Shown: positions 1-14,007, counted from the stretch's first letter. The stretch: DNA of 64,000 bases from Paralichthys olivaceus (GCF_024713975.1 NC_091094.1:14417001-14481000); one strand, 5' to 3'. Numbers and translations: made by a program. The notes: generated by a model not told the origin, from the letters alone.

Positions 1-757
1 ACGGACACGAGACTGGAAAAAAAACCTGAGTCAAACATACAAATATTATATAAAAATATCTCAAAACGAAAAAGACGAAGTTGACAAAGATTCCAACGTG
101 GACAGAGATTCAAGCTTTTGGCAATAAGGGCCGACGCTGTGTTGATTTGCTGTAAAGACATGTCTTTACAGCATGATGTATACATCATGTCCTGACCACT
201 CCGGACATTTTGCTGTTATTGTGAATGTGTCTAATCCGAACAATCTCCTGCTGCCGTCTTCTTACATGCATGTCAGAAAATATCCAGACCTGATTGTCTG
301 CACTTTTTCTGCAGTACCTGTCTGAAAATGGCTTTGTAGCCTGGCAACAGATGAATGCAGCGTACCTGTTAAATCCCACTCTGGAAAATCTCTTCTGCTT
401 TTTTCTTTTTTCAAACATGAAGGAGAAACATTTCTGCTTCTCTGTAAAGAGAGAACAGTTGCATTTGTTGCCTCACATAACTGTCTGCAATTCTTAGGAA
501 TTTCAACGGGACATGTTGAGTTTTAAATTAAAACCTCCTGTCTAAACATGTCCCGCTGACTCAAAGCTGATGAAGGGTACATGCCCCCCCCCCCCCTTTT
601 TTTTTCAGGCACATATTTTCTGCTCTTATCACTTCTGCTCTCTGGCTAACACACAAACACACACTGCTGAAATATGTACCAGATCCAAACTTTTATATTT
701 ATTACTTTGATTAATGTTAGTTACTCTTGCCTCACCCACACTCTCTCACGGAAAATG

Positions 758-793
<36 letters not shown>

Positions 794-2588
794 GACACAC
801 ACACTCAGAGTTTGACCAGAGCGAGGCACACATGGGAGGGACAAGGAGGGATGTTTAAAGAGGCCTTGTCTGGAACAGGTCCTCTTACATGTGAAGTCAG
901 TTTTTGCTCTCCACACTCAGCATGTGCTGCTGGTGAAGCTCAGCCTCCTGTCTGCTTACAGATCAGCTGTTCATCTGACAAAAATTGCTTTCTGCTTTAC
1001 CGTTGTCCGTCTATATCTGCGCTTTCCTGTGGAATTTTGATCCCTGTGAGCCCCACCTGCAAATCAAACCCTCCAGCTGAGCTCACCGCTGATATTTTTA
1101 AATCTCACACAGACCACTGTTATCATGAGAGTCTGCTTCCAAACCACCTCTGCTATAAAAAGCAATTGGTGCTTGTTAAGCTGTGTCCCTCCAGTCCCAG
1201 GGGTGGTTTAGGGAGGGGGGGCAATTTCTGAAGGTTGTACAGATGGAAATGGATTATTGTTGAGGTGGAAGAAAACATTCTCAGATTTTATGCTGTAAAT
1301 TGAGCTTTTTGTTTTTTGAAGAACTCGTAGTTTTTCTGATGCTAATGCTAACCCTGGAGAGAAACATATAAAGAAAATTAAAGATATAATGCTGCTTTTT
1401 AAAATGATAAATGAAGTTCTCTTATTCATCCTGTTTTGGAAATAGGAATGTATGATATGAAGAGCTGAGCAACACCACAGTACACTGATAAGTAACAACC
1501 TGTATGTATCTATTCATATAAACTCGTGTGTTCATATGATGTATTCAAATGATTCCTGTACCGTCACTGTGTTACCTCTCTCCAGACTGCAGTGAGTGTG
1601 CATGCTTATGTGTTTGTGTTTGTTTGTGTGTGTGTGCATGTTATTTGCCAGTTTAAGAAATTATGCAATCCATCAACCATCGACCATGAGCCCATTGACC
1701 AATCATGCATTCTCTGCCAGACTGTGCAGGCTCATTGTCACATGAGCCACCCTGAAGTGGAAACTTGAGTTTTTTGCGTGAGCTGTCATAAACAAAAATG
1801 CAACCAAAAAACAAGATCCACAATTTCAAAACCTCCTGCTCTGCTTATAAGATCTGCTACCATGCCAGTTTATCTCACTTCCCACCATGTTGTTGCCTCT
1901 AACCAATAGAGACCATATGGAAGATCAAGTAACATGTGTGACTCCCACATGCTTCAACATATCCATCTATCTATCTATCTATCTATCTATCCGTCTGCAG
2001 CTAAAATACATATTCAGACCTCCAAAAACATCTCAAATCTGGAAGGAAATATTTAACAATCAGAGGATCTATTAGTTGAGGGTACAATCACAATAATGTA
2101 ATCTATGCTGATGTTATTTATGTATGTATTCATCCCAGTATATATAAGTATATATGTTATTCTTCCTGCAACCTTTCAGTCATATATAGTTTAAGAACTA
2201 TGTGCCGAAGATGTACATTTTTTATTTAAACGACAAATGATGAGTTAATGGGTAAATGAAAAGGTGATTTTTGCATTTCCTATGTGTGAACCATTAAATC
2301 GGCTATAGGCTATGACGTGTCAATGATTTCTCTGCTTTTATTTCCAGATTATCAACTGATGTAGATGTTACAGCAGATTACAATGCCAACATTAATGTGA
2401 CTGTAAATCAATTCAAATGAAACTGACAAAACGATTTAACGCGGCATGTGCTATCCCACTCACTCCTGGGTGGACGTGTAATTAAATGTATGGCTAGTGT
2501 CCTTGGTCTGAGCAGCGGTGCAGACACAAAGGCTTCCTGTGACTGAGACAAGAGATTGAAAACTAGAGGAATTCACCTTTAGGCCTAC
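1..2588. other. Non-coding flank: adora1-like intron 1 (inferred)
   Basis: No exon is supported here. The second coding exon expected for an adenosine receptor, about 210 codons on the minus strand, is absent, so this stretch is read as the 3' part of the intron that opens at 2588. It holds a CA microsatellite (758-779), TG-rich sequence near 1617-1640, an (ATCT)n tract (about 1968-1991), a poly-C/poly-T junction near 584-605, and an 11-bp inverted repeat (CGGGACATGTT / AACATGTCCCG) near 508-556. Intron status is inference. Confidence 0.5.
151..189. repeat. Two abutting perfect palindromes
   Basis: Bases 151-170 (TGTAAAGACATGTCTTTACA) form a perfect 20-bp palindrome. One base later, 172-189 (CATGATGTATACATCATG) form a perfect 18-bp palindrome. 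The centre of the first (AGACATGTCT) fits the p53 half-site consensus RRRCWWGYYY. No gene is seen around it. Function unknown. Confidence 0.75.
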
Positions 2589-2929
2589 CTCATGGGTATT
2601 TTCACTCTTAGGTAGCGGTCGATGGCGATGGCCAGCAGCGCCAGGATTGAACTTTGCGTGAGGACGAGCACCGTGCAGGCGACCAGCAGGCAGCTGTAGA
2701 AGTGCGTCTTCAGTCCGATGCTGATGGTGATGGCGAGGGGGATGACCAGCGCGCCCACCGCAATGTCAGCCAAGGCCAGGGAGACGATGAAACAAAACGT
2801 GGTGTCCCTCAGAGACCTGTTAATGCGCACGGCCCACACCACCATCACGTTCCCGATGACCGAGGACACGGCGATCACCGCCTCCATCCCAATGTAGAGG
2901 GCTTTAGAGGGAGGCAGTGCCGAAGTCAT
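2589..2929 (-). CDS. adora1: Adenosine receptor A1-type, first coding exon (partial)
   Basis: First coding exon of a class A GPCR for adenosine, which in the A1 subtype couples to Gi/o at the plasma membrane. It encodes about 114 residues from ATG 2929. Visible are TM1 ([12 protein letters not shown]), TM2 ([20 protein letters not shown]), the TM3 cysteine in [12 protein letters not shown], and TM3 ending in [12 protein letters not shown], where DRY is the G-protein motif. The exon stops in mid-codon at an AG|GTAGGC donor (2589/2588), the split site used in vertebrate adenosine receptors after DRYLRVKIP. The [13 protein letters not shown] stretch is closest to A1, and HFYSCL is also seen in A3, so adora3 is the main alternative. 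The remaining four helices lie off the left edge. Confidence 0.88.
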
Positions 2930-5900
2930 TGTCGCGGACGGTGCTGGATGAGTGTGCGCGTAACGGAGGAACAGCCGAAAAACGCCGAGGGAGTTCCCTG
3001 TTGGAGTTTGGTGCCGGATGAGACCCCCTGACCGAGGCTTCGCATGTTTTATGTCCGCGAAAATGCAGAGATTATGTCAGCTTCTCGGGATGATTATGGG
3101 ATCTGGTCCAGGACGTACAGCTGTGTGCGCACCAGACGCAGAAGTTGGTCTCCAGACGCAGCGAGGCGGTGATTCCGAGAATGATGCCGAGCTGCTGGCA
3201 GGACGGACGGAGCAGGAATAGTGAATGAGTCACAGCTCTTTCCAAAGAGCTCACCCGCATCAACCCGCTGTTATCTTCAATGTCAAAACGTGTGTCCAAG
3301 GAAGACAGACAAAAACAGAGCCAACATTCACATGCATGCCACATATTTTTAAAAGTCCACTCATCTTAATATACTATTTCAGCATGGGCGATATTGGTCC
3401 AGAGCAGGGACATGTTCCATTCCCTTTGCGTAATTTGTATTTATCCCATTTCAGATACCGTGCGTAATGACCCCAGAGAGTTCAGATTACTATGAAAACC
3501 ACCTTCTTATCTTTCTGCAGAATCGTGACTGAAAGCTGAGGTGGAGATCATCAGTCATTTTCATTCAAACTTGTATGTGACAGAAATACATATTTACTGT
3601 ATTCGCACAAGGCTCAAAAATTTTGTATATATGATATAAAGAGAAGTCTGATATGTGATATTTCCCATGAAGGTATAAACTACAACACTTGAGAGGGTGC
3701 ACTGCAGAGAGGAAGCTGGATGAAGACAAAGGGTCACCTGCTTTGTGTTGGAGGGCAACGATAAACAAGAGTGGACAACAGCTTACCTATCAGTGAATAA
3801 CAGCAGGACAGATGCACACTGATACAAATGAGACAAAAAACAGCTGAATAAAAGCCAGAGTTTACTGTGCACACACTCCCTTCATGTGTATGTCCTTGAT
3901 TGGTAAATGCAGCTTCACAAAGTATAGACGCACAAACTCAATGCGAGGCCTCCTCTCACCTGAAGGTCTTTCCCCTCAGTGATTTATGACAGACCCCATC
4001 AATCATTAGACTTTTACTTCTTGACAAACGTCATCAAGATCCTTTCCACTGCTCTCTTGAGTTGTTCAAACCAGGGACAGCCTGGGATTTAGGCATTCCA
4101 TTGTTCCGCCAAGATATTAATCTTGTGCATCATATCAACATATCCATATAAACATGTTTTTATATATTTGTATTATTGATTGCATTATTGATACACCTGA
4201 CTTTAACAATAACTGGTGTGACTTAGTCTATAGTTTTATGTACAGATCTGTTTACATCAATGCACCACACATCCAAACAACACTATGTGCAATGCAATTC
4301 AAACTTTTCTCTGTCTTTCCAAGAAATGAACCTCAGGCTTGGTGAATGCGTCCCCTCTCGCAGTGAGACCCATTGTGTTGGATTTGTTTGGTGGCTGATG
4401 AAGCATGAAAATTTAGGGAGAGAACGTGCTGCTCCTCATCAGCCCTCTCCGGCTCTGAATTGAGGGGATTGTTCTGTCACTTTACTGCTGGGACGAGCCT
4501 CATATCACAAGTGCTTTGTTTGCTGACCTACAGGACGCAACACATTTCGAGCTAAACCTGAGATGTGCAATATGTGCAAATGTCAGGCAGCAGATTGGAA
4601 CAATGAATCAATATGTTGAATTATTTGTTTAGTTTAATTGTAGAAAACACAACCACATTTTGCTTATTACTTTAATCAATAAACACCCTGAGATAATCTG
4701 ACTATACTCAGAACAGATCAACTTCTCCTCAGTATTACCAGTCCATCCTGTCATTCATTTTCAATTAGACAAAATGTGACAAGACAATTCTGCAATTCTT
4801 AAAAAAAGAGTTTTACCTCTTATTTTACATCTTAATCCGGACCACCCCTCACTGAGTACTGCTCCTTTGCCAACTGTTAGCATCCTTCCAGTGGAGTGCT
4901 GATCTGTGCACTGACAATCACAAACAGTTGCAGAAAGCACAAGAATATAAGGGTTCCAGAATGAAACAAAGAAACTCCATTCACACCTTCCTGTTATCTT
5001 TGTTTTGTGTTCCTGCTCAAAAATCCCCTTCTCATTATAGCTGATTACAAATCCACAACAATAGATGTATTATTATCATCATGTAATGTTGTACTAGATG
5101 CTTTTACCAACTGAATCCCTTTGAACACTGCAAGTTTTGAAATTGTATTTTCTATTGATGGCCTTGTACAACACGTTCTCTGAATTGTTCATCAAATCTG
5201 TTTTTTATCTGTATCATGCCTCTGCTCTTTGTTTCCGCAATTTGCGTCCGACAAATCCTAACATGGTCATTGTGTAGCCTCCAAACAGATTACTGTCCCC
5301 CTGCTTGCAATAAATCCTGAATCTCTCGAGGCCCCCAGCTCCCATGTGTAGACTTGGATCAGATCACTTTTGAGAGTATTGGGGACACTTACAGTAAAAG
5401 AATCCAACATTTCAAGAATAGAGTTTCGATATCATGAGAATCAAGTCATAATTTTAGAGGTCATGTGTTAGAGGGGAATATCAGAAGATCAGCATGTCCT
5501 CTGCATGAAATGAGGCAGGTGGAACATCTAGTTGAGTTATACTTTACGATAAGTTTCACATTTGAAACTTGTTATGGAAGGAATTCCTCAACAAGCTTAT
5601 AGTAAAGTTCCACACATATTTTGTTAAATGCATATGAAAAAATACTGATAAGCACCACACTATTATAAGTATCAGGACTTTGTGTAAGAAACTTCGTCCA
5701 TTCTGGAGAAAGAACCTCATGGAGGAAATTATCACATTTGTGGAGGTAGAAATGTTTGGGAACATCTGTGGGATATTCAAAGGGCTTTCATAGTTTCACA
5801 ATGACATTGGTTTAAGATTTTGGCTCCAGAAGGAGTGAACTGAGCGAGCACGGGTTCTCCTCATGAAATTAAGACTTTATACTTTTAATATTATGACTAT

Positions 5901-8784
5901 TTTCTTCTCAAAATTACGACTTTATTCTGGTAATATTAAAGTCTTACCATCTTATAGTATCATCACATTTCTTCTTCAATCAAGGATCAAAAGGTCTTTC
6001 AGTTAAGTTTCAATTTATTGCAGCAATAGACGTTGTGGGTATTCCAGGGGGGCACATTACTGGCTCGCCAAATGTGCCTTTGATTAAAAGTCTGTTGAAA
6101 GTGACTTTTTGGGCAAACATTTGTGAGAAAATACCAAGTCTGACACATATTTTTTCTTATACCAATACGTACAAATAGTCCCAATGTAGAAACAGATAAA
6201 CTCAGAACAGATACACATTAGCAAAATACTTATCAACAACCATGGACATAAATAGAGACATTTGAAACATCTTGTTCAAGTTCTCCAGGAACACTGCATG
6301 ACGTATGTTAAGAGACACAAATAGAAAGGAATTAACTTTTTTTTTTACTCTTTTTCCACTCTTCCTGAGAAGTCGCACTTAACCGAATTGGAATCTCGCT
6401 AAGAAATTTGTCGAGTACAACTGTGTGACCTTGGCTGTTGCTATTGCACATGGTGCCAAGAGCAAACACCATGCAATATTCAAGGAGAGGAGTGAAAGAG
6501 CAGGTATAGTTGGATCAAGATGGATTAGAGCGGAGATGGAGACAAGATTGAAAATGTCAGTGTCAGGAAAAGCAAACTTTACAGACTGGATTATTTACAG
6601 TGGAGGCTGTTTGTCTTCTTACGGTTTACAAATATGTAGAAAAACCAGTTGGATTGGAAGGTGCATTCTAAGCATTAGAAACAGAGCAGAAGAGCCAGTG
6701 ATGTATGAAAGTCTGTGGAGAGCTTTCATAATCCTGAGGTAAGTCTGCTGCTGTTTAGGTGATAGGAATGTTCATGTGACTAGAACGTTTGGGAAGTGCT
6801 GGGGTGAAAAGAAATATCTGACACCAGTGTGACTGTATCTTGCAAACATAATAACACAGGGCACATAAGGAAACAATTTAACGTTTACATTAGATGCTTT
6901 TTTGTGCTCAATAACATTTTTAAGTTAATTCAACTTAATTGATTTAGTTAAAGAGTATTTGATCAAATTGAGCTATTTCAACTTTTTTATTAATCATTAA
7001 TTGTAATCAATTCATGTTATACAATTTATTTTATGTTATTGATTGCACACCCACACACAGTTCTCAGGTGATAAAATAACATATAAAAGGTCAAACTGCA
7101 ACAAAATCAAACACGTTGCATTTGCATGGTGTGTGGTTCACTTTTGTCCACACTGTTTTTGTTGCTCACTGTTTTTTCTTTTCTTTGGCTTTTCAGGCCA
7201 ACTTTTGACCAAATTTTCTCTTTCCAACAATCGCAATCGGGTATTCCACCCTGGAGGCCAGTCAGAGCGATTATCTGCACAAATAATCTGGAAGTGTGAG
7301 GGGTTTACAATATAATCTTAATATTACAGATTGCAGCCTCCCCGATCACGATTATCAAACATGTTTGATATTTACGTAAATGAGCTTTGACAGAAACTTG
7401 CAGTAGTCAATGAGAATGCTAGCTGACTGGGAAGCGCCACCAACCAGATGTTTGGTAAATAGCTGCAACTAAAAACAACAATAAGTTTCCAACTCGCCTC
7501 CAGCTCATAATTATTTTTTTGTTTTTCATTGCAAAACAGAACACACACAAGTGACGATCATTGATCTCCATGTTCTTCTTCACGCTTCACAGGTTTTCGA
7601 ACTCCTAGTAAGAGCAACACTGTGTTTTGTGTTTCTTAATGAATTGCCTGAGAGTAAGAGAGTCGCCACCATGCTTTGACAATAGGTTTTAGTCATGCAG
7701 AGCACAGAAGAATTGTCAGCTTTTCAAAAGGTCGATGGCTCAAAAGATTGCATCTATTATAGAGCATGCTTTTAATGTGGAGAATCAGTATGGTGCAACA
7801 CAGACAGCATAACCTACATACTTTATTCTTTCCCCACAAACGTGCAATATATCTGAAGGCTCATAAATGACAAAAGCTATTTTTTTGGATGCTAGTGTGA
7901 TAAACCAATGATTTGCCCAGCATCTCTCTCTACACCACAGGAGAGTATAAACCATAAAAGTGTCCATATCATCATTGGGAAGGGAACATGGCCCAGACCA
8001 GTCTCCCTGCCCTGCTGGGCTTTGTAAAGACTCTGTAAAGACACATTTCAGACCCGTTTCTTTTTTGTATTTGTAGCAAATATGTGTTTTTTTCCAGATC
8101 AGTAGTGTAGAGTAAAATGTTTATCATAATCAGCTTGTTTCACCATGGCTTTGGGTTTCAAGCTTTTCATATTATTTAATTCTTATTCTTCTTCACCGAA
8201 ACATGCAATATGTAACTTTGGCCACGAGGCTGACTGTCAATCAAAACAATAACATAAGACCATTTGATGACATCATAAAGCAGTGGGGTCATGGGAGTTG
8301 TTGTCTTCACCACTTTCTCTTGTCAAATACCAAAGAAAAAGAATAAGTTCAAAATAGGTTCCTGGCTTAATGGCTCACTGGCTAGCAGTGTGTTTTTCCT
8401 TCATCATACGGCCATTTGGCCAGGAAGTTATAGCAGAGACAAGCAAAATCACAGGCAAAGCAGATATGATGCAAATAAAAGGCAACTCAAATGAAGAATC
8501 CAGTTACTTTGAATAAAATTGTGGATTTCTCTGGGTGTGAACATTGTTGGAAACAATTTGGATAATGTAAGGGTACCAGTCAACAAAATAGATAAAGTAG
8601 GTCTAGTCGTTTTTTGATTTCCTATTTTATTTAAGAATTCTAACATACATCTTTTAAAATAACTAATTGTATAGATTTTCATTAAAATGTCTAGCCCTAA
8701 CGCTTCCAGATACCCAGTGATTACCTATAGGTTTCTCTTCTAGCTTTTTTAGCTTCTTGCATCCATCCCTCAATCCATTATAGG
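2930..8784. other. Intergenic / upstream of adora1-like gene, no gene supported
   Basis: No ORF here resembles a known exon or has convincing splice signals. The part next to the receptor exon (2930-3230) is GC- and CpG-richer than the rest and probably holds its 5' UTR or promoter. An AT-rich degenerate repeat of TTACGACTTTAT-like words lies near 5870-5955. The longest ORF, 105 codons at 6425-6742, has no family features and is considered chance. Confidence 0.5.
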
Positions 8785-9449
8785 TGTCACACTGCAGTGA
8801 GGTCAAGCTGAGTTTTTGTCCTGTCTCCATGTTTGTATTGTGATTTCCTGTTTTAGTTTGGAAAGTAACTCTCCTCTCGTTTCAGGTCACTTGCCCTTCC
8901 TCATGTGCCTCGGTCTGATTGTCTTCCCCGATCCTGATTATGTCCACCTGTTTCCCATTACCTCCATGTGTGCCTATAGTCTGCGTCTCCCTTTGTCCTG
9001 TGCCACTGTGTCTTGTCCTATGGTCAAGTGCCACCAGCCTTTTTATCTCGTCAAATTCAGAAGTTCATAGTCACAGTCGGTTGCCTCGTTAAAAGTGTTT
9101 TTTGTTGGCCTTTTGCCTCATAGTTTACATAGCTCTCTTAGTTAATGTAGTTTAGTTATCTCTGGATCTTGTCTTATTCCTCTAAGGAGATTTATTTTGT
9201 AACTGTTTATAGCTTGTTCCTCATAGGAGGAGGGTTTTTTTTGTACCTTTTCATAGCTTTTTCCCGCTTTGGAGGAGAATTTTTTGTTTATTCCCTCACA
9301 GAAGGTTGGATTTTCATTTGTAATTTTGTAATCATTACCTCTTTTTCGAGGCGCCCTTCTGTTTGCCAGTTTATGGTATTGTTTTGACGATTAAAGCCTG
9401 AACCTTGTCAGCTCACTCCAAACTCTGCGTCGGAGTCCTGTGCATGACA
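8785..9449 (+). mobile_element. Solo LTR (665 bp) with 5-bp target duplication
   Basis: The element starts TGTCAC and ends ATGACA, the TG...CA termini of a retroviral-type LTR, and is flanked on both sides by the direct repeat ATAGG (8780-8784 and 9450-9454). A polyadenylation-like ATTAAA lies at about 9390, 60 bp before the 3' end, which gives the plus orientation. No primer-binding site, gag/pol or second LTR adjoins it, so the internal region was probably lost by LTR-LTR recombination. Termini and duplication are seen directly; the family (fish Ty3/gypsy- or ERV-like) is not determined. Confidence 0.75.
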
Positions 9450-9539
9450 ATAGGATTGCTTATCCTTTGAGGTTTACGGGGTTGAGAATCCCAGCAGACA
9501 ACATACAAAACCAAACAACAACCACTCATTCTCACAATC

Positions 9540-9892
9540 ATGGTCAACACAGAGTTTCCAATCCGATTTTGGAGGAGGAAACCAGACTACTGAGCATTAG
9601 CTCGGCCGGTTCAAGTCCAGCATGGACTAAAAGTATGGAAGGTGGACTGGTAGCTGGAGAGGTGCCAGTTCACCTCCTGGGCACTGCTGAGGTGCCCTTG
9701 AGCAAGGTACCAAACCCTCCAATTGCTCGCAGGGCGCCTCTCTGGGGCTGCCCATCACTCTCCATATTTGCATGTCTATGAGCCCTTTGTGTGTGTTTGG
9801 GATTGTTGGTTAAAAAATGTATAAATAATAATGAGTGTAAAAAGAATTTCCCCCTTGGGGGATCAATAAAGAATGTCTTCTTCTTCTTCTCC
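9540..9892 (+). mobile_element. tRNA-derived SINE / LINE-tailed retroposon
   Basis: A perfect RNA polymerase III B box, GGTTCAAGTCC, lies at 9608-9618. The 3' end reads TTGGGGGATCAATAAAGAAT followed by (CTT)n. This combination of tRNA-like head, LINE-shared tail and short simple-repeat tract is typical of teleost SINEs. Sequence just after it (about 9950-9985, ACCACCACACC...GCACCGCCCC) may be another repeat fragment. The exact left end was not determined. Confidence 0.65.
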
Positions 9893-12800
9893 ACACAGAA
9901 AGACCCCGACTGGGGGCCAACTGGGAACAATCTTGCAGTGTGAGAACAGTGCTAACCACCACCACACCAGTGCACCGCCCCTGCTGTTCGCATGCCTACA
10001 TAAATGATAAAGCCTTAAAAGTTCATGAATTTATTCATGATGGCTATCTGTACTGTGGGAAATAAACAGTATTCAGTGACTGACTCTGTGATCTCAACAG
10101 TTATTTGAAATAATGTGTTCTTATTCTGTCAAAGATAAGAAGCTTGTATGACAACACTTTAAACATCTCCCTCCAGTTTATACTTCTGCATTTCTTAAAT
10201 AGTGTTCACTCTCTTTCTCACATAGCTATGAGGCTGTTGTTTACATTGGCGCTGTGATTATTTTATTCCGAAGAAATTAGTTTGCTCACAGTAATAACAA
10301 TAATAGGATTCTGAGGATAAGGGGTAAATTGTAAACAGGATTATATTCTCATGGATTTTTCGGTCGAAAAAACGTCTGGGTAAGATCGACTGAAGTGTGG
10401 ACGTTCAAATGAAAATGACGAGGATCACAAGGATCCGACTGTGAGAAGTTTGTGTCAAAGATAATATGACAAATGTGTTGAAGCTGAAGCATGTGAATCC
10501 CTGGAGCAACAAAACAAACAAGCAAATCAGCTACCTGAAAGATTCATTCAAAGGTTCCTTAAATGCCAAGTCTGTATCCCTGTGTAATAAGAAGAGGTGA
10601 GAAGCCAAGTGATCTCATATCATGTAACATATGTGTTACCCTGTTTCATGGCTATTTTCTTCTCCCTGAGCCTAAATCACAAAATCACTCGCTCCCAGTG
10701 GTGCACTTTTATAGCCCTGCTGCTGCTGCTCCGACATATTGCCTCCAGTCTTTGTGTGAAATCCTGCTGAGACCATTCTCCTCCTGCATTGTGTATTCGT
10801 GAGGAACCCTTGGTGTATAGAATGAGACAACAGGCACTATCCCCACACTGAGTCACTATGAGAACACTATGACAAAACAGTTGAGCTGATTAAATTCTCT
10901 AAGAAGCAGACTGATTGAAGAATGGTTCAAGGATGTTTATTGCCAGACAGGCTCTCAAGAGGGCAACAAAGAGGTATGACACTAGTTCTTTAAAGCTATG
11001 CCGATACAATATCATTGGTACATCTTGGCAAGAAAGAGAAGCATTCTTTTAAACAAAACCGATAAAATAAAACATATAAGCTTCCAATTCTCTGTAATGT
11101 CCGGCCAGTGTTACTCATAGTACGTTGTTATTTCCCCCTTGTCCATTTGTTGGTTTGTTGCATGACTGTTCAAAAACTAATATACAGAGTCTCATGAAAC
11201 TCGATGGAAGTATGAGACATGAGCAAAGAAAGAATCCATTTCATTTTAGGATCTAGAATTATTTTTTAACACTTTGAAATTTTCAGAAATTTCCCAAAAA
11301 AACATGACATATTTGGAAGTCTTGTAAAACGTGATACAGCTTGATTGAATTTAAGGAGGCTGCTGGGGCCTGTACATGACAACAGGGATAAATGACTTGT
11401 TTCTGCATCTTGGCAGATTGAATCTATGGTCAGACAGAAGCAACAGATACTCACTGAATAATGGCTGGTTAAAATCATCATGAGTGTTCTAGCCATCTTT
11501 TAATTCTTGACTTCTTCTTGATCATTCACTTCTTCTTAATTCACCGTACCAGCAGATAAAAGAGAAAATAGTAAATGATTTGAAGAAAATCACTGAATCA
11601 AACCATTTACTATTCTACTACTATTACCATCACTGACATTTCCAATTTATCTGGTTCCCTCACTGTCCCTGATCATTCCCACCAGTACACACCTCGTGTA
11701 GATTTATTACTTCCTTTGTTTCCCTTCCAGATTGTCACTGCTACTCAATGTGGATGCTCTCTCTTCTCCTTGTGATTAGTCTTTTATCTAAACACCAGAT
11801 TTTGTTTTGCCTGCTTCCTGCCTGCAGAAAAACCTCTTGTGTATGAACTTCTGTCTCCTGTGTATGATCTGCATCCTTCATCGTGTCTCATGCTCAGAGA
11901 CAAATATCTGTTTCTCTGTTGCTTAAACTAATATCACCGACTTCTATTTTAATCAGAAATATATGCAAATCAAGACGTGGCACGGGTGAAATTCTGCTCT
12001 GCACTGTAATATCTCTCCTCAATCACATCTCACAAGGTCATTCAATGCATACCATCTTTTAGCTGAATGTACTGAGACCTGCCAGTATATAAATGAATCG
12101 ACACTCGCCAAATAATGCTTTAAATATTCACAGATGAAACATGTTACAGGAAGGAAAATCCCATCCTTGGTTAACCATGCAAGGCATTCAATTTGATTAT
12201 TGTTATCCAAGCTCTGAATCATTTTTCTACCCTCTGTTTCATATATATTCAGACTGTTTGAAAGGAAAACACAAATTCAGCAACAAAAAAACACCGCAAA
12301 TATTAATGCCAAAAATCAAATGAACATTCACATGCAGGTAAAATGTGTGTTTTCATTAGGAAGAGTCTGAACTGAGTAGAATGACCCTGAAGGTTTTAGT
12401 GCTGTTCAAATTCAAATGCTGGAGTTTCACTGCTTGTTATTTTATCTCCTTTAGTTTACACACTGCAGCATCTTTTACGCAGGAAAGGACATAATGCTGT
12501 CTTTGCCGCAGCAACATTTAAAGCAACACAACAAGTTGCGCCAAGGTGGAAATGTAGAAGCATCGGAGCACTTGTTTTAGTTTTGTAGCACGATGCGAAA
12601 CGTACTGAAATCCTCAGATGATTGTCTGAGTGCCACATCCATAAATATCTATTTCTTCTCTTTCATATCTGTCCAGACAGGAATCGAGCATATTGATTTT
12701 TTTTCCACAACAATATTATCAGAACAAATTACTTTGTATTTCTTTACATTCTCCCCATTATGAAATTTAACTCATCAACAGATGTATCCAGAGGTTTCTC

Positions 12801-14007
12801 TACTTGTTCCTGTCATTTTTGTTTATCATTTCAAAAGTTCAGTCATGTTTATTTATCCACTATAATTTATATATTTAGTTTACTTCATAAGAGGAAGTGA
12901 TAGTTAAATTTTTATTAAAAACGAAAGAAAATCCTTTCTTATGAAATGTGATGCTGTTTGGGACAGAAAACCTCGCCTGGGTCATGCATGTTTGTTCCAC
13001 TCCTTATGACTTCTGCTTCATATCTTTCGACCTCATGACATTTTCATTAAGGAAGGAATATAGGGGAAACACTTTGATTCAAGGTTTAGATGCAATATAA
13101 TGACTAGTAAGCTGAAAATGTTGAACATGAGTCTTCAGGAGAATTGATACCTGTTTTGTGTGGCTGTGTATTTTCAGAATTTAAAAAGACAGGTCTGACA
13201 TTTTAAAGAAATATGCTTGTTCACTTCACTGACCAACGGTAGATGAGAAAATCAAAACCACTCTCAAGTCAAGTCAAAGTCCTGACGTCATGCTGGGCTC
13301 ACCTCTGTTCTTCTTGAGTCTGTAATTTCGCAAAAGTCTCCTTTCATTCAATCAAAGTGCACCAAATTTCTCACACTTACAGATGGTATTCCCCTAAATA
13401 GGATTTTGATAAAAAGCCATGTTTTCTGTGTTGCTTTAGCCAAGATTATGGTGTTTCTAGAGCTTTATCTGACATTTTCCTAAAAGTTTAACTATTCCTT
13501 GAAATCCAAACAGTAACAGAATCATTTTGGCTAATGCTGAGAAAACAGTACAGGTGTGCAAAACTAGCAATTTTGCTCAAGGTCAGTGTCATTGAGAAAA
13601 CTGCATGCTCAGAAGTAACTGCATCAATAATGACTTATCACCCTGTTTTGTCACTCTGTCTGAGATTAATTGTGAATTGCAAACGTCTGGCAGACTCTAC
13701 CCCAACACAAATCTCTACTGTTAGCCGATAGTTTAGAGTTTTGGTGTGGCTGTTCACTGAAATAGTTGCTGGCCTGAACATGAATCTGTCTCCTGCAGCA
13801 TCCCAAAATATTAAAGACACTGTCAGAGCAAACAACAAGATTTAATTAAGGATATTAATCCAAATATTTTTCTTGAAACTAAAGGAGAGAGGTCAATTCA
13901 TTTTAAGAAAGGATTTCATAAGAAATTCACGAGTGACTTCAGATTGCAAACAGAAAATAGAAACTGTCTTCCTTCCTTTCTCAGAGTTCGATTTACCCTG
14001 TTTTTAT
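9893..14007. other. Intergenic, no gene supported
   Basis: AT-rich sequence with only short chance ORFs (the longest about 80 codons). None carries recognisable domains or bounded exon structure. No tRNA, rRNA or other RNA gene was recognised. Confidence 0.45.

Noticed and set aside
151-556. p53 response element from the ACATG words
   Set aside because: Only isolated half-sites were seen; no two good half-sites lie within the accepted spacer of 0-13 bp.
674-1231. 185-codon plus-strand ORF
   Set aside because: A large part is translated CA repeat and the rest has no domain or splice context. Chance ORF.
1-2588. Search for the second adora1 exon
   Set aside because: No minus-strand frame encodes the remaining transmembrane helices (no NPIVYA-like or CWxP-like stretch). 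The exon is outside the window.
9670-9930. 86-codon minus-strand ORF
   Set aside because: It lies inside the SINE and its simple-repeat tail.
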